Shown here piece by piece: positions 50,831 to 59,972 of a stretch of 64,000 bases of DNA. The stretch comes from Paraburkholderia caffeinitolerans. Its GTDB lineage: Bacteria; Pseudomonadota; Gammaproteobacteria; Burkholderiales; Burkholderiaceae. The stretch is from positions 53,425-117,424 of the forward strand of contig NZ_CADIKL010000023.1 of NCBI RefSeq assembly GCF_902859945.1, given 5' to 3'. Numbering within the stretch: the stretch's first letter is position 1; each line of letters starts with the position of its first letter. The notes beneath the pieces were generated by a model, which saw only the letters and a list, made by a program, of their open reading frames with translations, had not been told where the DNA came from and searched no databases. A program made the translations under genes and the position numbers.

Positions 50831-51892
50831 TTACGCCACGCTTTCCAGCGACGGATAGTCCGTGTAGCCGGTTTCGCCGCGCGCGTAATAGGTCGACGGA
50901 TTCGGCGCGTTGAGCGGCGCATTCAATGCGAAGCGGCGCGGCAGGTCCGGGTTCGCGATGAAGAGCTGACCCCAGGCGACGGCGTCGGCTTCGCCCTCTG
51001 CGAGCACGCGTTGCGCCGATTCCAGCGTGAATTTCTCGTTGGCAATGTACGGCCCGCCGAATTCAGCCTTCAATTGCGGACCGAGACGGTTTTCGCCGAG
51101 CGACTCGCGTGCGAACAGGAACGCGATCTTGCGCTTGCCGAGTTCGCGCGCCACGTAGCCGAAAGTGGCAGCGGGGTTGGAGTCGCCCATGGTGTGTGCG
51201 TCGCCGCGCGGGGCGATATGCACGCCCACGCGATTTGCGCCCCATACGTCGATGCAGGCGTCGGTGATTTCGAGCAGCAGGCGCGCACGATTTTCAATCG
51301 AGCCGCCATAGGCGTCGGTGCGCTGATTCGTGCTGTCTTGCAGGAACTGGTCGAGCAGATAGCCATTGGCGCCGTGAATCTCGACGCCGTCGAAGCCCGC
51401 GGCTTTCGCGTTGATCGCGCCCTGGCGGAACGCGGCGACCACAGCGGGGATTTCGTCGGTGGCGAGTGCGCGCGGCGTGACATACGCGCGCTGCGGACGC
51501 ACGAGGCTCACGTGGCCTTGTGCCGCGATTGCGCTTGGCGCGACCGGCAGTTCACCGTCGAGAAAGAGCGGGTCCGAGACGCGGCCCACGTGCCATAGCT
51601 GCAGGAAGATGCGCCCGCCCGCGGCATGCACGGCTTCGGTCACGACTTTCCAGCCCTCGACCTGTTCCTGCGACCAGATGCCCGGTGTTTCTGCGTAGCC
51701 CACGCCCTGCGGCGTGACCGAAGTGGCCTCGCTGATGATGAGGCCGGCCGTTGCGCGCTCCGCGTAGTACTGCGCCATCAGCGCATTGGGCACGCGCGCA
51801 ACGCCCGCGCGTTGACGCGTGAGCGGCGCCATGATGACGCGATTGGACAGCGTGAGGTCGCCAATCTGGATGGGGTCGAAAAGCGTTGCCAT
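50831..51892 (-). CDS. Old Yellow Enzyme-type alkene reductase (NemA-like)
   Basis: FMN flavoprotein that reduces activated C=C bonds of electrophiles with NAD(P)H. 353 residues, the usual length. Motifs: MAPLTRQRAG near the start, LQLWHVGRVSDP, HGANGYLLDQFLQDSTNQRTDAYGGSIENRARLLLEI and WGQLFIANPDLPRRF. The His-x-x-Asn of HGAN and the ring-binding residues are present. Start ATG 51892 after AAGGTGA, 69 bp downstream of an ArsR gene, so the two form an operon that is likely induced by electrophiles, as nemRA is. Confidence 0.92.
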   Translation of the reverse strand: MATLFDPIQIGDLTLSNRVIMAPLTRQRAGVARVPNALMAQYYAERATAGLIISEATSVTPQGVGYAETPGIWSQEQVEGWKVVTEAVHAAGGRIFLQLWHVGRVSDPLFLDGELPVAPSAIAAQGHVSLVRPQRAYVTPRALATDEIPAVVAAFRQGAINAKAAGFDGVEIHGANGYLLDQFLQDSTNQRTDAYGGSIENRARLLLEITDACIDVWGANRVGVHIAPRGDAHTMGDSNPAATFGYVARELGKRKIAFLFARESLGENRLGPQLKAEFGGPYIANEKFTLESAQRVLAEGEADAVAWGQLFIANPDLPRRFALNAPLNAPNPSTYYARGETGYTDYPSLESVA

Positions 51893-51961
51893 ATATTCAC
51901 CTTGTTGCGGGCACGGCCCGCTGCGTTAAAGACTTGAATGAAAAGAGGACGATGCTTGCGC

Positions 51962-52285
51962 TCACAACTGTTTGTTCGCATGCGCGAGAAATGCCTCGAT
52001 GACCGCTTCATTGCGCTTGAAAAACACCCACTGGCCTACGCGCTTCGACGTCACGAGCCCGGCTTTTTGCAACGCGGCCAGATGCGCCGATACCGTGGAC
52101 TGCGACAGTGCGCAGTGCGCGTCGATCTGGCCCGCACAAACGCCGTGTTCGAACGGGAGTTCCTGGCCGGGGAAATGCATCTTCGGTTCGCGCAGGCACG
52201 CGAGAATCTCGCGCCGCACGGGATTGGCCAGCGCTTTGTAGATGGCGTCGAGGTCGAGCTTTAGGGTCGGTTGAGATTTCTTCAT
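51962..52285 (-). CDS. ArsR-family repressor
   Basis: 107 residues: a winged helix (LDAIYKALANPVRREILACLRE ... HCALSQSTVSAHLAALQKAGLVTSKRVGQWVFFKRN). Two Cys lie near the HTH (ILACLREP, GVCAGQIDAHCALSQS), which could sense electrophiles or metals, but the classic ArsR metal motif ELCVCDL is absent. A long-armed operator overlaps the promoter just upstream. It probably represses itself and the alkene reductase gene, taking the role that the TetR-type NemR has in E. coli. Confidence 0.88.
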   Translation of the reverse strand: MKKSQPTLKLDLDAIYKALANPVRREILACLREPKMHFPGQELPFEHGVCAGQIDAHCALSQSTVSAHLAALQKAGLVTSKRVGQWVFFKRNEAVIEAFLAHANKQL

Positions 52286-52294
52286 CGCGATTGC

Positions 52295-52332
52295 ATCGTT
52301 ACTGTGCGAATCATATATCGCACTTTAACGAT
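52295..52332. promoter_or_regulatory. ArsR operator with 15-bp arms
   Basis: ATCGTTACTGTGCGA (52295-52309) and TCGCACTTTAACGAT (52318-52332) are an inverted repeat with 13 of 15 bases paired and an 8-bp A/T-rich centre. It ends 10 bp before the ArsR start, overlapping the likely promoter. Confidence 0.75.
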
Positions 52333-52418
52333 ATGGGCGATGACACCGATTTCAATAGGGATACCTGGAGGCGCCACACAAAAAAGGTGCGCGATAAGGA
52401 TCGGCGTACGCGTTGCGC

Positions 52419-53105
52419 TCAGTGACGGTACAGGTCCGCGAGGAATTCTGTCGATGCACGGCGTGCGATGGCCTTTCTCGTCTTGAAGGACGTGCCAATG
52501 CGCCGATAATTGCGCCCCCTTTCATAAGGCGCGCTTACCTGATCTGCCACTCTCAGGCTTCCGGCGTGGCCGATACCCGCGGGTCTGGCAACCGTCGTGC
52601 GAGATGACACCCACACTTCGTTGGCGCTGGATTGAGCGAGCAGCGTTTGTGCTACAGGCGGTGCTCGAGGCGGCATTTCGAGTGCATTGCCGCGCAACGC
52701 GAGAGCCGTGTGCGTTGCCGCATTCACGCAATCCCATTGACTGGCCTGTGCGCAGTCGTGTGCCTGATCGAGCAGAACCCTGACCGAACTGATCGCTTTG
52801 AATGGCATCAGCGGAAATGACGGTGCGCGCACGCGGGCCAGCCAATTTGCGGTGGATGTGTCAGGCGGATCAGATCGTGGACTACGCAACCGATGCGCGT
52901 GATCGTAGCCAATGCCTGTCGCAAGGACGATCAGGTAGAACACGACACTCAGTGCAACGGTGAATCCGGCTCCCGTGGTAGTAGGAGGAGGGGTGTCGCC
53001 GGATTCGAATGCGTGCTCGCCGGAAGCAGGTTTGTCGATCGACCGGTCTTCGGGCGGGTTTGGTTTTGCCATGGCTGAGGTGGGCTTTTCAAGCTTGTCT
53101 GACAC
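52419..53105 (-). CDS. hypothetical membrane protein
   Basis: 228 residues from GTG 53105, which directly follows the TGA of the next gene; an ATG at 53072 (MAKPNPPEDRSIDKPAS) would give 217. One membrane helix (FTVALSVVFYLIVLATGIGY, about 48-67) follows a Pro/Glu-rich start, and a Ser/Arg/Ala-rich domain with several Cys (CAQASQWDCVNAATHTALALRGNALEM) follows. No domain recognised. Coupled to the upstream exported-protein gene. Confidence 0.6.
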   Translation of the reverse strand: MSDKLEKPTSAMAKPNPPEDRSIDKPASGEHAFESGDTPPPTTTGAGFTVALSVVFYLIVLATGIGYDHAHRLRSPRSDPPDTSTANWLARVRAPSFPLMPFKAISSVRVLLDQAHDCAQASQWDCVNAATHTALALRGNALEMPPRAPPVAQTLLAQSSANEVWVSSRTTVARPAGIGHAGSLRVADQVSAPYERGRNYRRIGTSFKTRKAIARRASTEFLADLYRH

Positions 53106-53633
53106 TCACCACTTGATCTGGGCATTCATGGTGCCGGTCTGGACGATTTCGAATTTCATCTCGCCCCGGTAAGTCCCTTCGATGCGGTAGTCCGCATCCG
53201 GCACGGAAAACAAGCAATGCGGCCCCGCTGCGATGAAATCCATCAGCACGCGGCCATGCCGTCTTACCTTGACCGAAACTTCGGTCAATGGCGCATTGCC
53301 CGACGAGGAGATAAACGAGACGCCAAGGTTGAACGGATGCTGCGGATCAGGCGACGTCACATGGCCGTCGATGTTCATATTTCCGCAGACGTAGTAGAGC
53401 ATTTGCTGCGACGCGCCTGGCGTTGTCGTGTGAGCAGCCGCAGTGGTGGAGGTGGGCGGCGCGGTTGGCGCCAAGGGGGCCGATTGACCGGGCGCGGCCA
53501 TTGGCGCGGTGGGTTGTGCGTATTGTGTTCCAACGGGTCTCGCGATTTGTGCCCAGGCAGATACCGCATACGTGCCAGCGATGAGCAGCATGCTCGTGGA
53601 CACAAGCAGACCTCGTTGCTTCAAGGTCCCCAT
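53106..53633 (-). CDS. exported protein with carboxypeptidase-like fold
   Basis: ATG 53633 (MGTLKQRGLLVSTSMLLIA) after GAGGGAGG gives 175 residues; the frame continues to 53690 without a good start. A signal peptide ends about AVSAWA. Then a Pro/Ala/Thr-rich linker is followed by a beta-rich domain with MNIDGHVTSPDPQHPFNLGVSFISSS, PLTEVSVKVRRHGRVLMDF and CLFSVPDADYRIEGTYRGEM, reminiscent of a carboxypeptidase regulatory-like domain. Function unknown. Divergent from the pga operon. Confidence 0.6.
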   Translation of the reverse strand: MGTLKQRGLLVSTSMLLIAGTYAVSAWAQIARPVGTQYAQPTAPMAAPGQSAPLAPTAPPTSTTAAAHTTTPGASQQMLYYVCGNMNIDGHVTSPDPQHPFNLGVSFISSSGNAPLTEVSVKVRRHGRVLMDFIAAGPHCLFSVPDADYRIEGTYRGEMKFEIVQTGTMNAQIKW

Positions 53634-54175
53634 GATTGCCTCCCTCTTTTGATGTGCAACTAGCATAGGAACCGTGAGGGCGAAATGCAACCGTTCACGG
53701 TTCGTCGGTAATTTATGCGGCGTTTTTGGGCCTGAGAAAAAAATCCCGTACCCATAGCAGAATAGTTTCGTTAACTAAATGAAGAAGAGCCTGCAGTTGT
53801 AACGGGTTGAAACGTGCTCATGGATTACGCATAAGCGTGATCTAGAGTGTTGTCATGCGCCGCACGAGTTCCGTAGCAATTGAAGTGCGCGCACGTACCA
53901 CACGTACGTAAGGCACGAAACATCTCTACATCGCTTCGATGCCCCGGTTCAACGGGCGCACCGGAGCGTTTGATTGTCCAGGGGGTGCTGACGAACTCTT
54001 CTCTGCTGCAAACGCGTTGAGCGGACCGGTCGAGTCTGGAACCGGATTCAAAACTGATTGAGTCCGCAATAACAATCGCTTCACCGATCAAATATTCGTA
54101 CACAGAAAACGGTACGGCATTTGCGGCAGCCGCGTGCGTGGTAGTCAACGACAACGTACAGAGGGGCATAAGAAT
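53634..54175. other. 542-bp region upstream of pgaA
   Basis: The longest gap in the window and visibly more A/T-rich than the genes around it. It should contain the pgaABCD promoter and perhaps a long 5' leader. GAGGGG at 54161-54166 is the pgaA ribosome site. I see no riboswitch-like structure, no terminator and no supported gene; a minus-strand open frame at 53825-54169 looks non-coding. Confidence 0.5.
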
Positions 54176-56593
54176 ATGGACGAGAACAAGCGTTTGTACA
54201 CGTCGCCTCGCCGGCGCCCTCTCTGTGTGTGCGCACCGGCAGCGGTCATGCTTTTGTCAGCCTATGCGGTGTTTGAAAGCAAGGATGGTTTCGCGCAGGA
54301 AACCGATGCCGCGAAGCCGGTGGTTTTCATGGTCGCGCTCGCGGACAACATTGCGAGCAGCGATCCCGTCGCCCACCCTGTGATGACCGATGCTTCGGGA
54401 AGCACTGTCTATGCCGTCATGGCGTCGACGGACGTGCCCCAAAACACCGTGAGCGACACCACGGGCGTGCCGGTGACATCGCCCCCAGAGCCCACGCCGG
54501 CAGCGCCCGCCGCGACGGTGGCCCAGGCGCCGAAGGGCGAGCCGATGGTCGCACCCACGCCTGCACCTGCGCCCACGCTTGCCCCCATGCCCGCGCCGCA
54601 AGTGCCGCAAGCACCGGAAAACAATCCCACGCAACCGGCGCCGGAAATGGCGCCTGCACCTGTCACGCCGCAAATGCAATTGCCCACTACGGGCAATGGC
54701 CCGCAGCCTGGCGAAGATTTGCGTCATCAGGTTTTCGGCCTTGCAACGAGCGGTGGTGCGAACCGCGCGCTCGACGAAGCCAAGAAGCATCCCGATGTGT
54801 TTTCGCCAGTCGATCTCGCGGAGATCGAAGAACTCGCCATCCGGCAGGAGGTGCGGGGCGGCCGCTCGAAGGTTCGCGCGATGACCGGCACGGACCGCTT
54901 CGATGCACTCGATGCCGCTATTCGTCATGCGGAAGAATTCGACAAGCGTTTGCCGAATACGCCTGAGTATGCGCAAGTGCGCGCGTCGCTTGCTGGCGAC
55001 CGCACCGTTGCGTATGCCGCGCGCGGGCGGATGGAAGAGGCCGTTGCCGTGTTCGAGACCATTCCGCAGAACGCCGAGGTGTCGGCCGAAGCGCTCGCAT
55101 CAGTGGGCGACGCGTACTCCTACCTGCAGCAACCGGCGAAGTCGGAAGCGGTTTATCGGCGCGCTATCGATGAGACGCGCGCAAAGCCCACCGATGCAGC
55201 AACGCTTGGTTATCAGTATGGCTCGCACACGCGTCTGATCGATTTGCGTGAAGGCCTGTTCTATTCGCTTACCGACCAGAACAAATATACCCAGGCTCAT
55301 CAGGTGCTCGACGACATTCACAATGCGTTGCCGCCGGCCGACAAGATGCTTCCGGGGGATCCCGCGACCGACGATTATCTGCGCTACTACCGTTTGCTCG
55401 CGCAGTACCAGATTTACATTGGTCAAACGAATGAGGGCATGGCCGGGTTGCAGAAACTCGAAGAGCAGGTGCCGTTCAGCGCGGAGGTGCGCGATGCAAA
55501 GGCAGACGCGGTGCTCGGCATGGGGCATACGCGGCAGGCGCGCGACATGTACGTCGCCACGCTGACCGATCACCCGGACAACATCGAGGCGCTGGCCGGC
55601 CTCGGCCGTGCATCGCTTGCGCTGGAGGATTATTCGAACGCGCACCGGATCAACACCACGTTCGACGAGACGTTTCCCGAGAACGGCTCCGTGCGCTCCT
55701 TCCAGCGCGACTATAAAGCGTATCGCGCGCCAGTGCTGACGGTCGACGTCAACGGCGAACACGGCGCATCGGCGCTGGCGGACAACCAGTTCACCATCGA
55801 CACGACCCTGTATTCGCCGCCAATCTTCGACAACTGGCGCGTATTTGCCCACACGTTCTACGGTCATGCGGTGACGGACATCGGCAATGTCAGCCGTACG
55901 CGCACCGGCGTTGGCGGCGATTATCGCAATGGCTCGTTGAGTGTGACCGGCGAGGTAACGCGCTCAATGGGCAGCGACGGTCGCACCGGCGGCAATGGCG
56001 AAATCTCCTATGCATTCAACGATTATTTGTCGGCCAGCGCCGGCGTCGACAGTGACAGCAACTCGCTGCCCTTTAAGGCCTACCTCAACCACATTTGGGG
56101 GAAGACTGCGCAGGCGAGTCTTAATTTCAACGATGGCGACCGGCGTTCGGCGTCGTTGTCCTACTCCGCGGCGCGCTACAGCGACTCGAACTTCAATCAG
56201 GATATTGCGTTGAGTGGAACGCAGCGCGTATTTACGGCCGCGAATCAACTGGTGAATGTTTCGCTGAATCTCGACACCGGCAGCAACACGATACGGAATG
56301 CGGCGTACTACGCGCCTTCACGCGATTACACCGCCGAATTGGTCGCCATGCATCAATGGGCGATCTGGCGCAGCGGCGAGAGGTCCTTGGTGCAGCGCTT
56401 TTATCTGACCGCGGGCGCGTATAACGAGCGCGGCTTTGGCACGAGTCCGGAGTTTGGAGCCCGCATCGAACACAACTGGACATTCAGTCATGACGTCACG
56501 CTCAGGTACGGCCTTGGCGTGCTCGATCACGCATACGACGGCAAGCGCGAATTCTCGGAACTGGCCTACGCCACGCTCACGGTGCCGTTCTGA
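54176..56593 (+). CDS. pgaA: outer-membrane PNAG export porin
   Basis: Exports poly-beta-1,6-N-acetylglucosamine across the outer membrane. ATG 54176 (MDENKRLYTSPRRRP), with GAGGGG upstream, gives 805 residues. A signal-like helix (VCAPAAVMLLSAYAVF) is followed by a Pro/Ala-rich low-complexity stretch at about 95-175 (PEPTPAAPAATVAQ, TPAPAPTLAPMPAP), a TPR-like periplasmic region (about 180-530; ASVGDAYSYLQQPAKSEAVYRRAI) and a C-terminal beta-barrel (from about 540; TVDVNGEHGASALADNQFT to ELAYATLTVPF, ending in Phe as outer-membrane barrels do). The Pro-rich insert is an unusual feature. First gene of the operon. Confidence 0.92.
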   Translation: MDENKRLYTSPRRRPLCVCAPAAVMLLSAYAVFESKDGFAQETDAAKPVVFMVALADNIASSDPVAHPVMTDASGSTVYAVMASTDVPQNTVSDTTGVPVTSPPEPTPAAPAATVAQAPKGEPMVAPTPAPAPTLAPMPAPQVPQAPENNPTQPAPEMAPAPVTPQMQLPTTGNGPQPGEDLRHQVFGLATSGGANRALDEAKKHPDVFSPVDLAEIEELAIRQEVRGGRSKVRAMTGTDRFDALDAAIRHAEEFDKRLPNTPEYAQVRASLAGDRTVAYAARGRMEEAVAVFETIPQNAEVSAEALASVGDAYSYLQQPAKSEAVYRRAIDETRAKPTDAATLGYQYGSHTRLIDLREGLFYSLTDQNKYTQAHQVLDDIHNALPPADKMLPGDPATDDYLRYYRLLAQYQIYIGQTNEGMAGLQKLEEQVPFSAEVRDAKADAVLGMGHTRQARDMYVATLTDHPDNIEALAGLGRASLALEDYSNAHRINTTFDETFPENGSVRSFQRDYKAYRAPVLTVDVNGEHGASALADNQFTIDTTLYSPPIFDNWRVFAHTFYGHAVTDIGNVSRTRTGVGGDYRNGSLSVTGEVTRSMGSDGRTGGNGEISYAFNDYLSASAGVDSDSNSLPFKAYLNHIWGKTAQASLNFNDGDRRSASLSYSAARYSDSNFNQDIALSGTQRVFTAANQLVNVSLNLDTGSNTIRNAAYYAPSRDYTAELVAMHQWAIWRSGERSLVQRFYLTAGAYNERGFGTSPEFGARIEHNWTFSHDVTLRYGLGVLDHAYDGKREFSELAYATLTVPF

Positions 56594-56619
56594 CTTTGAA
56601 ATCTGGGAGGAGGCGGGCG

Positions 56620-58707
56620 ATGCAATCTCGTCGACATTTTATTTGTAGCTGTCTGGGTGCGATGGCAGGCTGTTCGCTGTTTCCATCTCTCGCGTCAGCC
56701 AAGCTGATCGACATTCTCCCGCCGGCCGACCCCGCCGATGGCAAGACTTTTCGCGTGATCTGCTTTCACGATGTGCGCGACAACCTGCGTGCCGAGTTCA
56801 CCGCGAACAATGTGATCGATCCGTTCGCAGTCGACACCGGCACGCTGACATCGATTTTTTCCTGGCTCGATACGAACCACTACAACCCGGTCACCTTCGG
56901 TGCGATCGTGGCGTCGCGCAACGGCGGCAAGCCGCTGCCGCCGCGCGCGGTGCTGCTGACTTTCGACGACGGCTTCAAGAGCCATCATGACAAGGTGCTG
57001 CCGCTGCTCAAGCAGTTCAAATATCCCAGTGTCATGGGGATCGTGACTTCGTGGATCGATACGCCCAGCAACACGGGCATCCGGCTTTCTGACACCGTGG
57101 TCGTGCCGCGCGACACGTTCATGTCATGGGACGACGTGCGCAATGTGGCTGCGTCGGGGCTCGTCGAGTTGGCATGCCATACGCACGACCTGCATCACGG
57201 CGCGATCGCGAATCCACAAGGCAATGAATTGCCGGCGGCCACCTCCCATCTGTATCTGAAGGACCAGCAGCGCTACGAAACGGATGCCGAATTCGAATCG
57301 CGCGTGCGCGGCGACCTCGGTAATTGCATGCGTCAGGTGAAGCAGCAGACCGGCGTGCCGATTCGCGCGATGGTGTGGCCTTACGGGGCGCAGAACCTCA
57401 CCGTGCGCAACGTGTCTTCGCGCCTTGGCATGCCCACGCAATTCACGCTCGAATCGGGCCCGAATACCCCCGACATTCCGCTCGATCGCTTGCGCCGCAT
57501 TCTTGCGACCTATGACATCGACGTGGGCGACTTCGAGCGCTCGGTGCGCGAGCCTGCGCAAAATCGCGGCCAGATCAATCCGGTGGAGCGGGCAGTGGTG
57601 GTGTCGCTCGACGATGTCTACGATCCTTCGCCCGACATGCAGGAAAGGAAACTCGGCGTGCTGATCGAGCGGATGTATCGAATGAAGCCGAGTTCGGTGT
57701 ACCTGCAGGCCTATTCGGATCCCTCGCGCTCGGGGCTTGCGCGGGCGCTGTACTTTCCGAACCGGCATTTGCCGATGAGATCAGATTTGTTCTGCCGCGC
57801 GGCGTGGCAACTGAATACGCGCGCGAACGTGGAAGTTTATGCATGGATGCCGGTGCTCGCATTCGCGGTGCCGGAGAATCTCAACGGACGTGTCGAATTC
57901 GTCACGGCGGCCGCGGGCAGCACCTTGCCGCCCGGTGCATCGGGCGTGCGGCGGCTCAGTCCTTTCGATCCGGCCGCGCGCACCTATGTGCGCGAGCTCT
58001 ATGAGGACCTCGGAAAATACGCCGCATTCAATGGCGTTCTGTTCGGCGAAGACGCCATGCTCAGCGATTTTGAGGACGATGGCCGGCACGCTCGCCAAAC
58101 CTATGCCAGTTGGAATTTGCCAGGCGGCGTTGAACAGATTCGCGCCAATCCCGAGGCGATGAAGCGTTGGGGCGTCCAGAAAACCCGCTATCTGATGGAG
58201 TTCACGAAGGAGCTCCGGCAGATCGTGCTCGACAGCCAGAACAGCGACGAAGTGCTGACCGTGCGCACGATCTTTCCCGATGCCGTGCTGGACCCCAGCA
58301 ACGACGCGCGCTATGCGCAAAGCTATCCGGCCTTTGTTAGCGCATACGATTTTGTCGGGCTGCTCGCCATGCCGTCGCGACAGGGCATCACTTCTGTGGA
58401 CGGCTGGCTCGACAAGCTCGGCCGGGTGGTGCAGGCCGCGCCAGACGGACCGCGCCGGACAGTTTTTTTGCTCGAAGCAACCGATTCGCGCACGGGCGAC
58501 AGCGTGCCGGGCACGCGCCTTGTCGATCAGATGCGTCATCTGCGCGAGCTGGGGATGGTCAGCTACGGGTATTACCCCGATAACTTCGAGCACGACTTGC
58601 CGAGTGCGGTCGCATTACGCGACGTCATGTCGACGCGTCAGCGTCTCGACCCCGCGTCGATCAATGCGCTGCTCAAGAGCGCCCCAGGTGGAGGAAAGCA
58701 GCAATGA
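56620..58707 (+). CDS. pgaB: PNAG N-deacetylase / glycoside hydrolase
   Basis: Partially de-N-acetylates the polymer in the periplasm, which is needed for export. ATG 56620 (MQSRRHFICSCLGAMAGC) gives 695 residues and carries a lipoprotein/Tat-like signal. The deacetylase domain (about 40-290) has HD at 50-51, the TFDD motif with D116 and D117, and His ligands H187 and H192 (ACHTHDLHHG). The C-terminal domain (about 330-695; VVVSLDDVYDPSPDMQERKLGVLIERM) is the GH153-type PNAG hydrolase/binding domain. Both domains look complete. It overlaps pgaC as ATGA. Confidence 0.94.
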   Translation: MQSRRHFICSCLGAMAGCSLFPSLASAKLIDILPPADPADGKTFRVICFHDVRDNLRAEFTANNVIDPFAVDTGTLTSIFSWLDTNHYNPVTFGAIVASRNGGKPLPPRAVLLTFDDGFKSHHDKVLPLLKQFKYPSVMGIVTSWIDTPSNTGIRLSDTVVVPRDTFMSWDDVRNVAASGLVELACHTHDLHHGAIANPQGNELPAATSHLYLKDQQRYETDAEFESRVRGDLGNCMRQVKQQTGVPIRAMVWPYGAQNLTVRNVSSRLGMPTQFTLESGPNTPDIPLDRLRRILATYDIDVGDFERSVREPAQNRGQINPVERAVVVSLDDVYDPSPDMQERKLGVLIERMYRMKPSSVYLQAYSDPSRSGLARALYFPNRHLPMRSDLFCRAAWQLNTRANVEVYAWMPVLAFAVPENLNGRVEFVTAAAGSTLPPGASGVRRLSPFDPAARTYVRELYEDLGKYAAFNGVLFGEDAMLSDFEDDGRHARQTYASWNLPGGVEQIRANPEAMKRWGVQKTRYLMEFTKELRQIVLDSQNSDEVLTVRTIFPDAVLDPSNDARYAQSYPAFVSAYDFVGLLAMPSRQGITSVDGWLDKLGRVVQAAPDGPRRTVFLLEATDSRTGDSVPGTRLVDQMRHLRELGMVSYGYYPDNFEHDLPSAVALRDVMSTRQRLDPASINALLKSAPGGGKQQ

Positions 58708-59972
58708 TGCATCTCGTGATCAACCGGCTGCAGGACTTTATTTTCTTCTACCCGTTCTTCATGTCGTATCTGTGGATGATCGGGGGAACGGTCCATTTCC
58801 TCGCGCTCGAACACGGGCGGTCGCGCTCGCCCAGCGCATTGAGAATGTCGGGCATGCCGAAGGTGGCGGTCATTGTGCCGTGCTTCAATGAAGAGATGAA
58901 CGCGCGCCGCGTGTTTCGTCATCTGGCGACGCTCAAGTATCCCAACTACGAAATCATCGCGGTCAACGACGGCAGCCGCGACCGCACTGGCGAGGTTCTG
59001 AATCAGCTTGCCACCGAAATCGCGCATCTGACCGTGATCCACCATTCGAAGAATGAGGGCAAGGCGATTGGCTTGACCACGGCTGCGGCGGTCACCAACG
59101 CGCCGTACCTCATGTGCATCGACGGCGACTCGCTGCTTGGCGAAGATGCGATCGAATGGATGCTCGAGCATTTCATTTCCGATCAGAACGTGGGCGCAGT
59201 GACGGGCAATCCGCGTATCCGCACGCGCACGTCGCTGCTCGGACGCATGCAGGTGGGCGAGTTTTCGTCGATCGTCGGGCTGATCAAGCGCACGCAGCAG
59301 GTCTATGGGCGCATTTTCACGGTGTCCGGCGTGATCACGATGTTCCGCAAAAGCGCGCTCGCCGATGTCGGCTACTGGAGTTCCGACATGCTGACCGAGG
59401 ATATCGACATCAGCTGGAAGCTGCAGTGCAACGACTGGCGCGTTGCCTACGAGCCGCATGCGCTGAGCTGGATTCTCATGCCGGAGACGCTCAAGGGGCT
59501 GTACAAGCAGCGCTTGCGGTGGGCCAAGGGCGGGATTCAGGTTCTGTTCCGGTACGCGGGAAGGCTCCTGTTCGGGCCGCGCGTGATGATGTGGCCGCTC
59601 TTCATCGAATACGCGCTCGGCATCGCATGGGCCTATTCGATGGCGTTCATCTTGCTGCTCGCGCTGCTCAATGCGGTTTACAAGTTGCCGCCGGACTGGC
59701 ACGTATCGCTGCTGCCGCACTGGCACGGCATGCTGCTGGTGGCGACCTGCGTGCTGCAGATCATCGTCGGCTGCGTGATCGACCGGCGCTATGACGAGAA
59801 GCTGCTGCTCTATGTGATGGATACCGTCTGGTATCCGCTCGCTTTCTGGTTGATCAACATGGTCACCACTGTCGTCGCGCTGCCGGTCATCGCCTTCGGG
59901 CGCCGCGGCAAGCGCGCAGTCTGGACTAGCCCTGATCGAGGTATTCAACATGAACAACACGCCCGTCATTGA
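58704..59972 (+). CDS. pgaC: PNAG polymerase (GT2 family)
   Basis: Inner-membrane glycosyltransferase that builds poly-GlcNAc from UDP-GlcNAc. 422 residues with TM1 (FIFFYPFFMSYLWMIGG), a GT2 domain (about 52-270; VIVPCFNEEMNA, IAVNDGSRDRT, D140-GD142, TED at 231-233 and QRLRW at 269-273) and C-terminal helices (LFIEYALGIAWAYSMAFILLLALL; MLLVATCVLQIIVGCVI). All catalytic motifs are present. Its start overlaps pgaB by 4 nt and its end overlaps pgaD by 23 nt, so translation is strongly coupled. Confidence 0.95.
   Translation: MMHLVINRLQDFIFFYPFFMSYLWMIGGTVHFLALEHGRSRSPSALRMSGMPKVAVIVPCFNEEMNARRVFRHLATLKYPNYEIIAVNDGSRDRTGEVLNQLATEIAHLTVIHHSKNEGKAIGLTTAAAVTNAPYLMCIDGDSLLGEDAIEWMLEHFISDQNVGAVTGNPRIRTRTSLLGRMQVGEFSSIVGLIKRTQQVYGRIFTVSGVITMFRKSALADVGYWSSDMLTEDIDISWKLQCNDWRVAYEPHALSWILMPETLKGLYKQRLRWAKGGIQVLFRYAGRLLFGPRVMMWPLFIEYALGIAWAYSMAFILLLALLNAVYKLPPDWHVSLLPHWHGMLLVATCVLQIIVGCVIDRRYDEKLLLYVMDTVWYPLAFWLINMVTTVVALPVIAFGRRGKRAVWTSPDRGIQHEQHARH

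Noticed and set aside
53825..54169. Minus-strand open frame in the pgaA upstream region
   Set aside because: No ribosome site, no domain and an unusual Cys-rich composition; more likely non-coding leader DNA.
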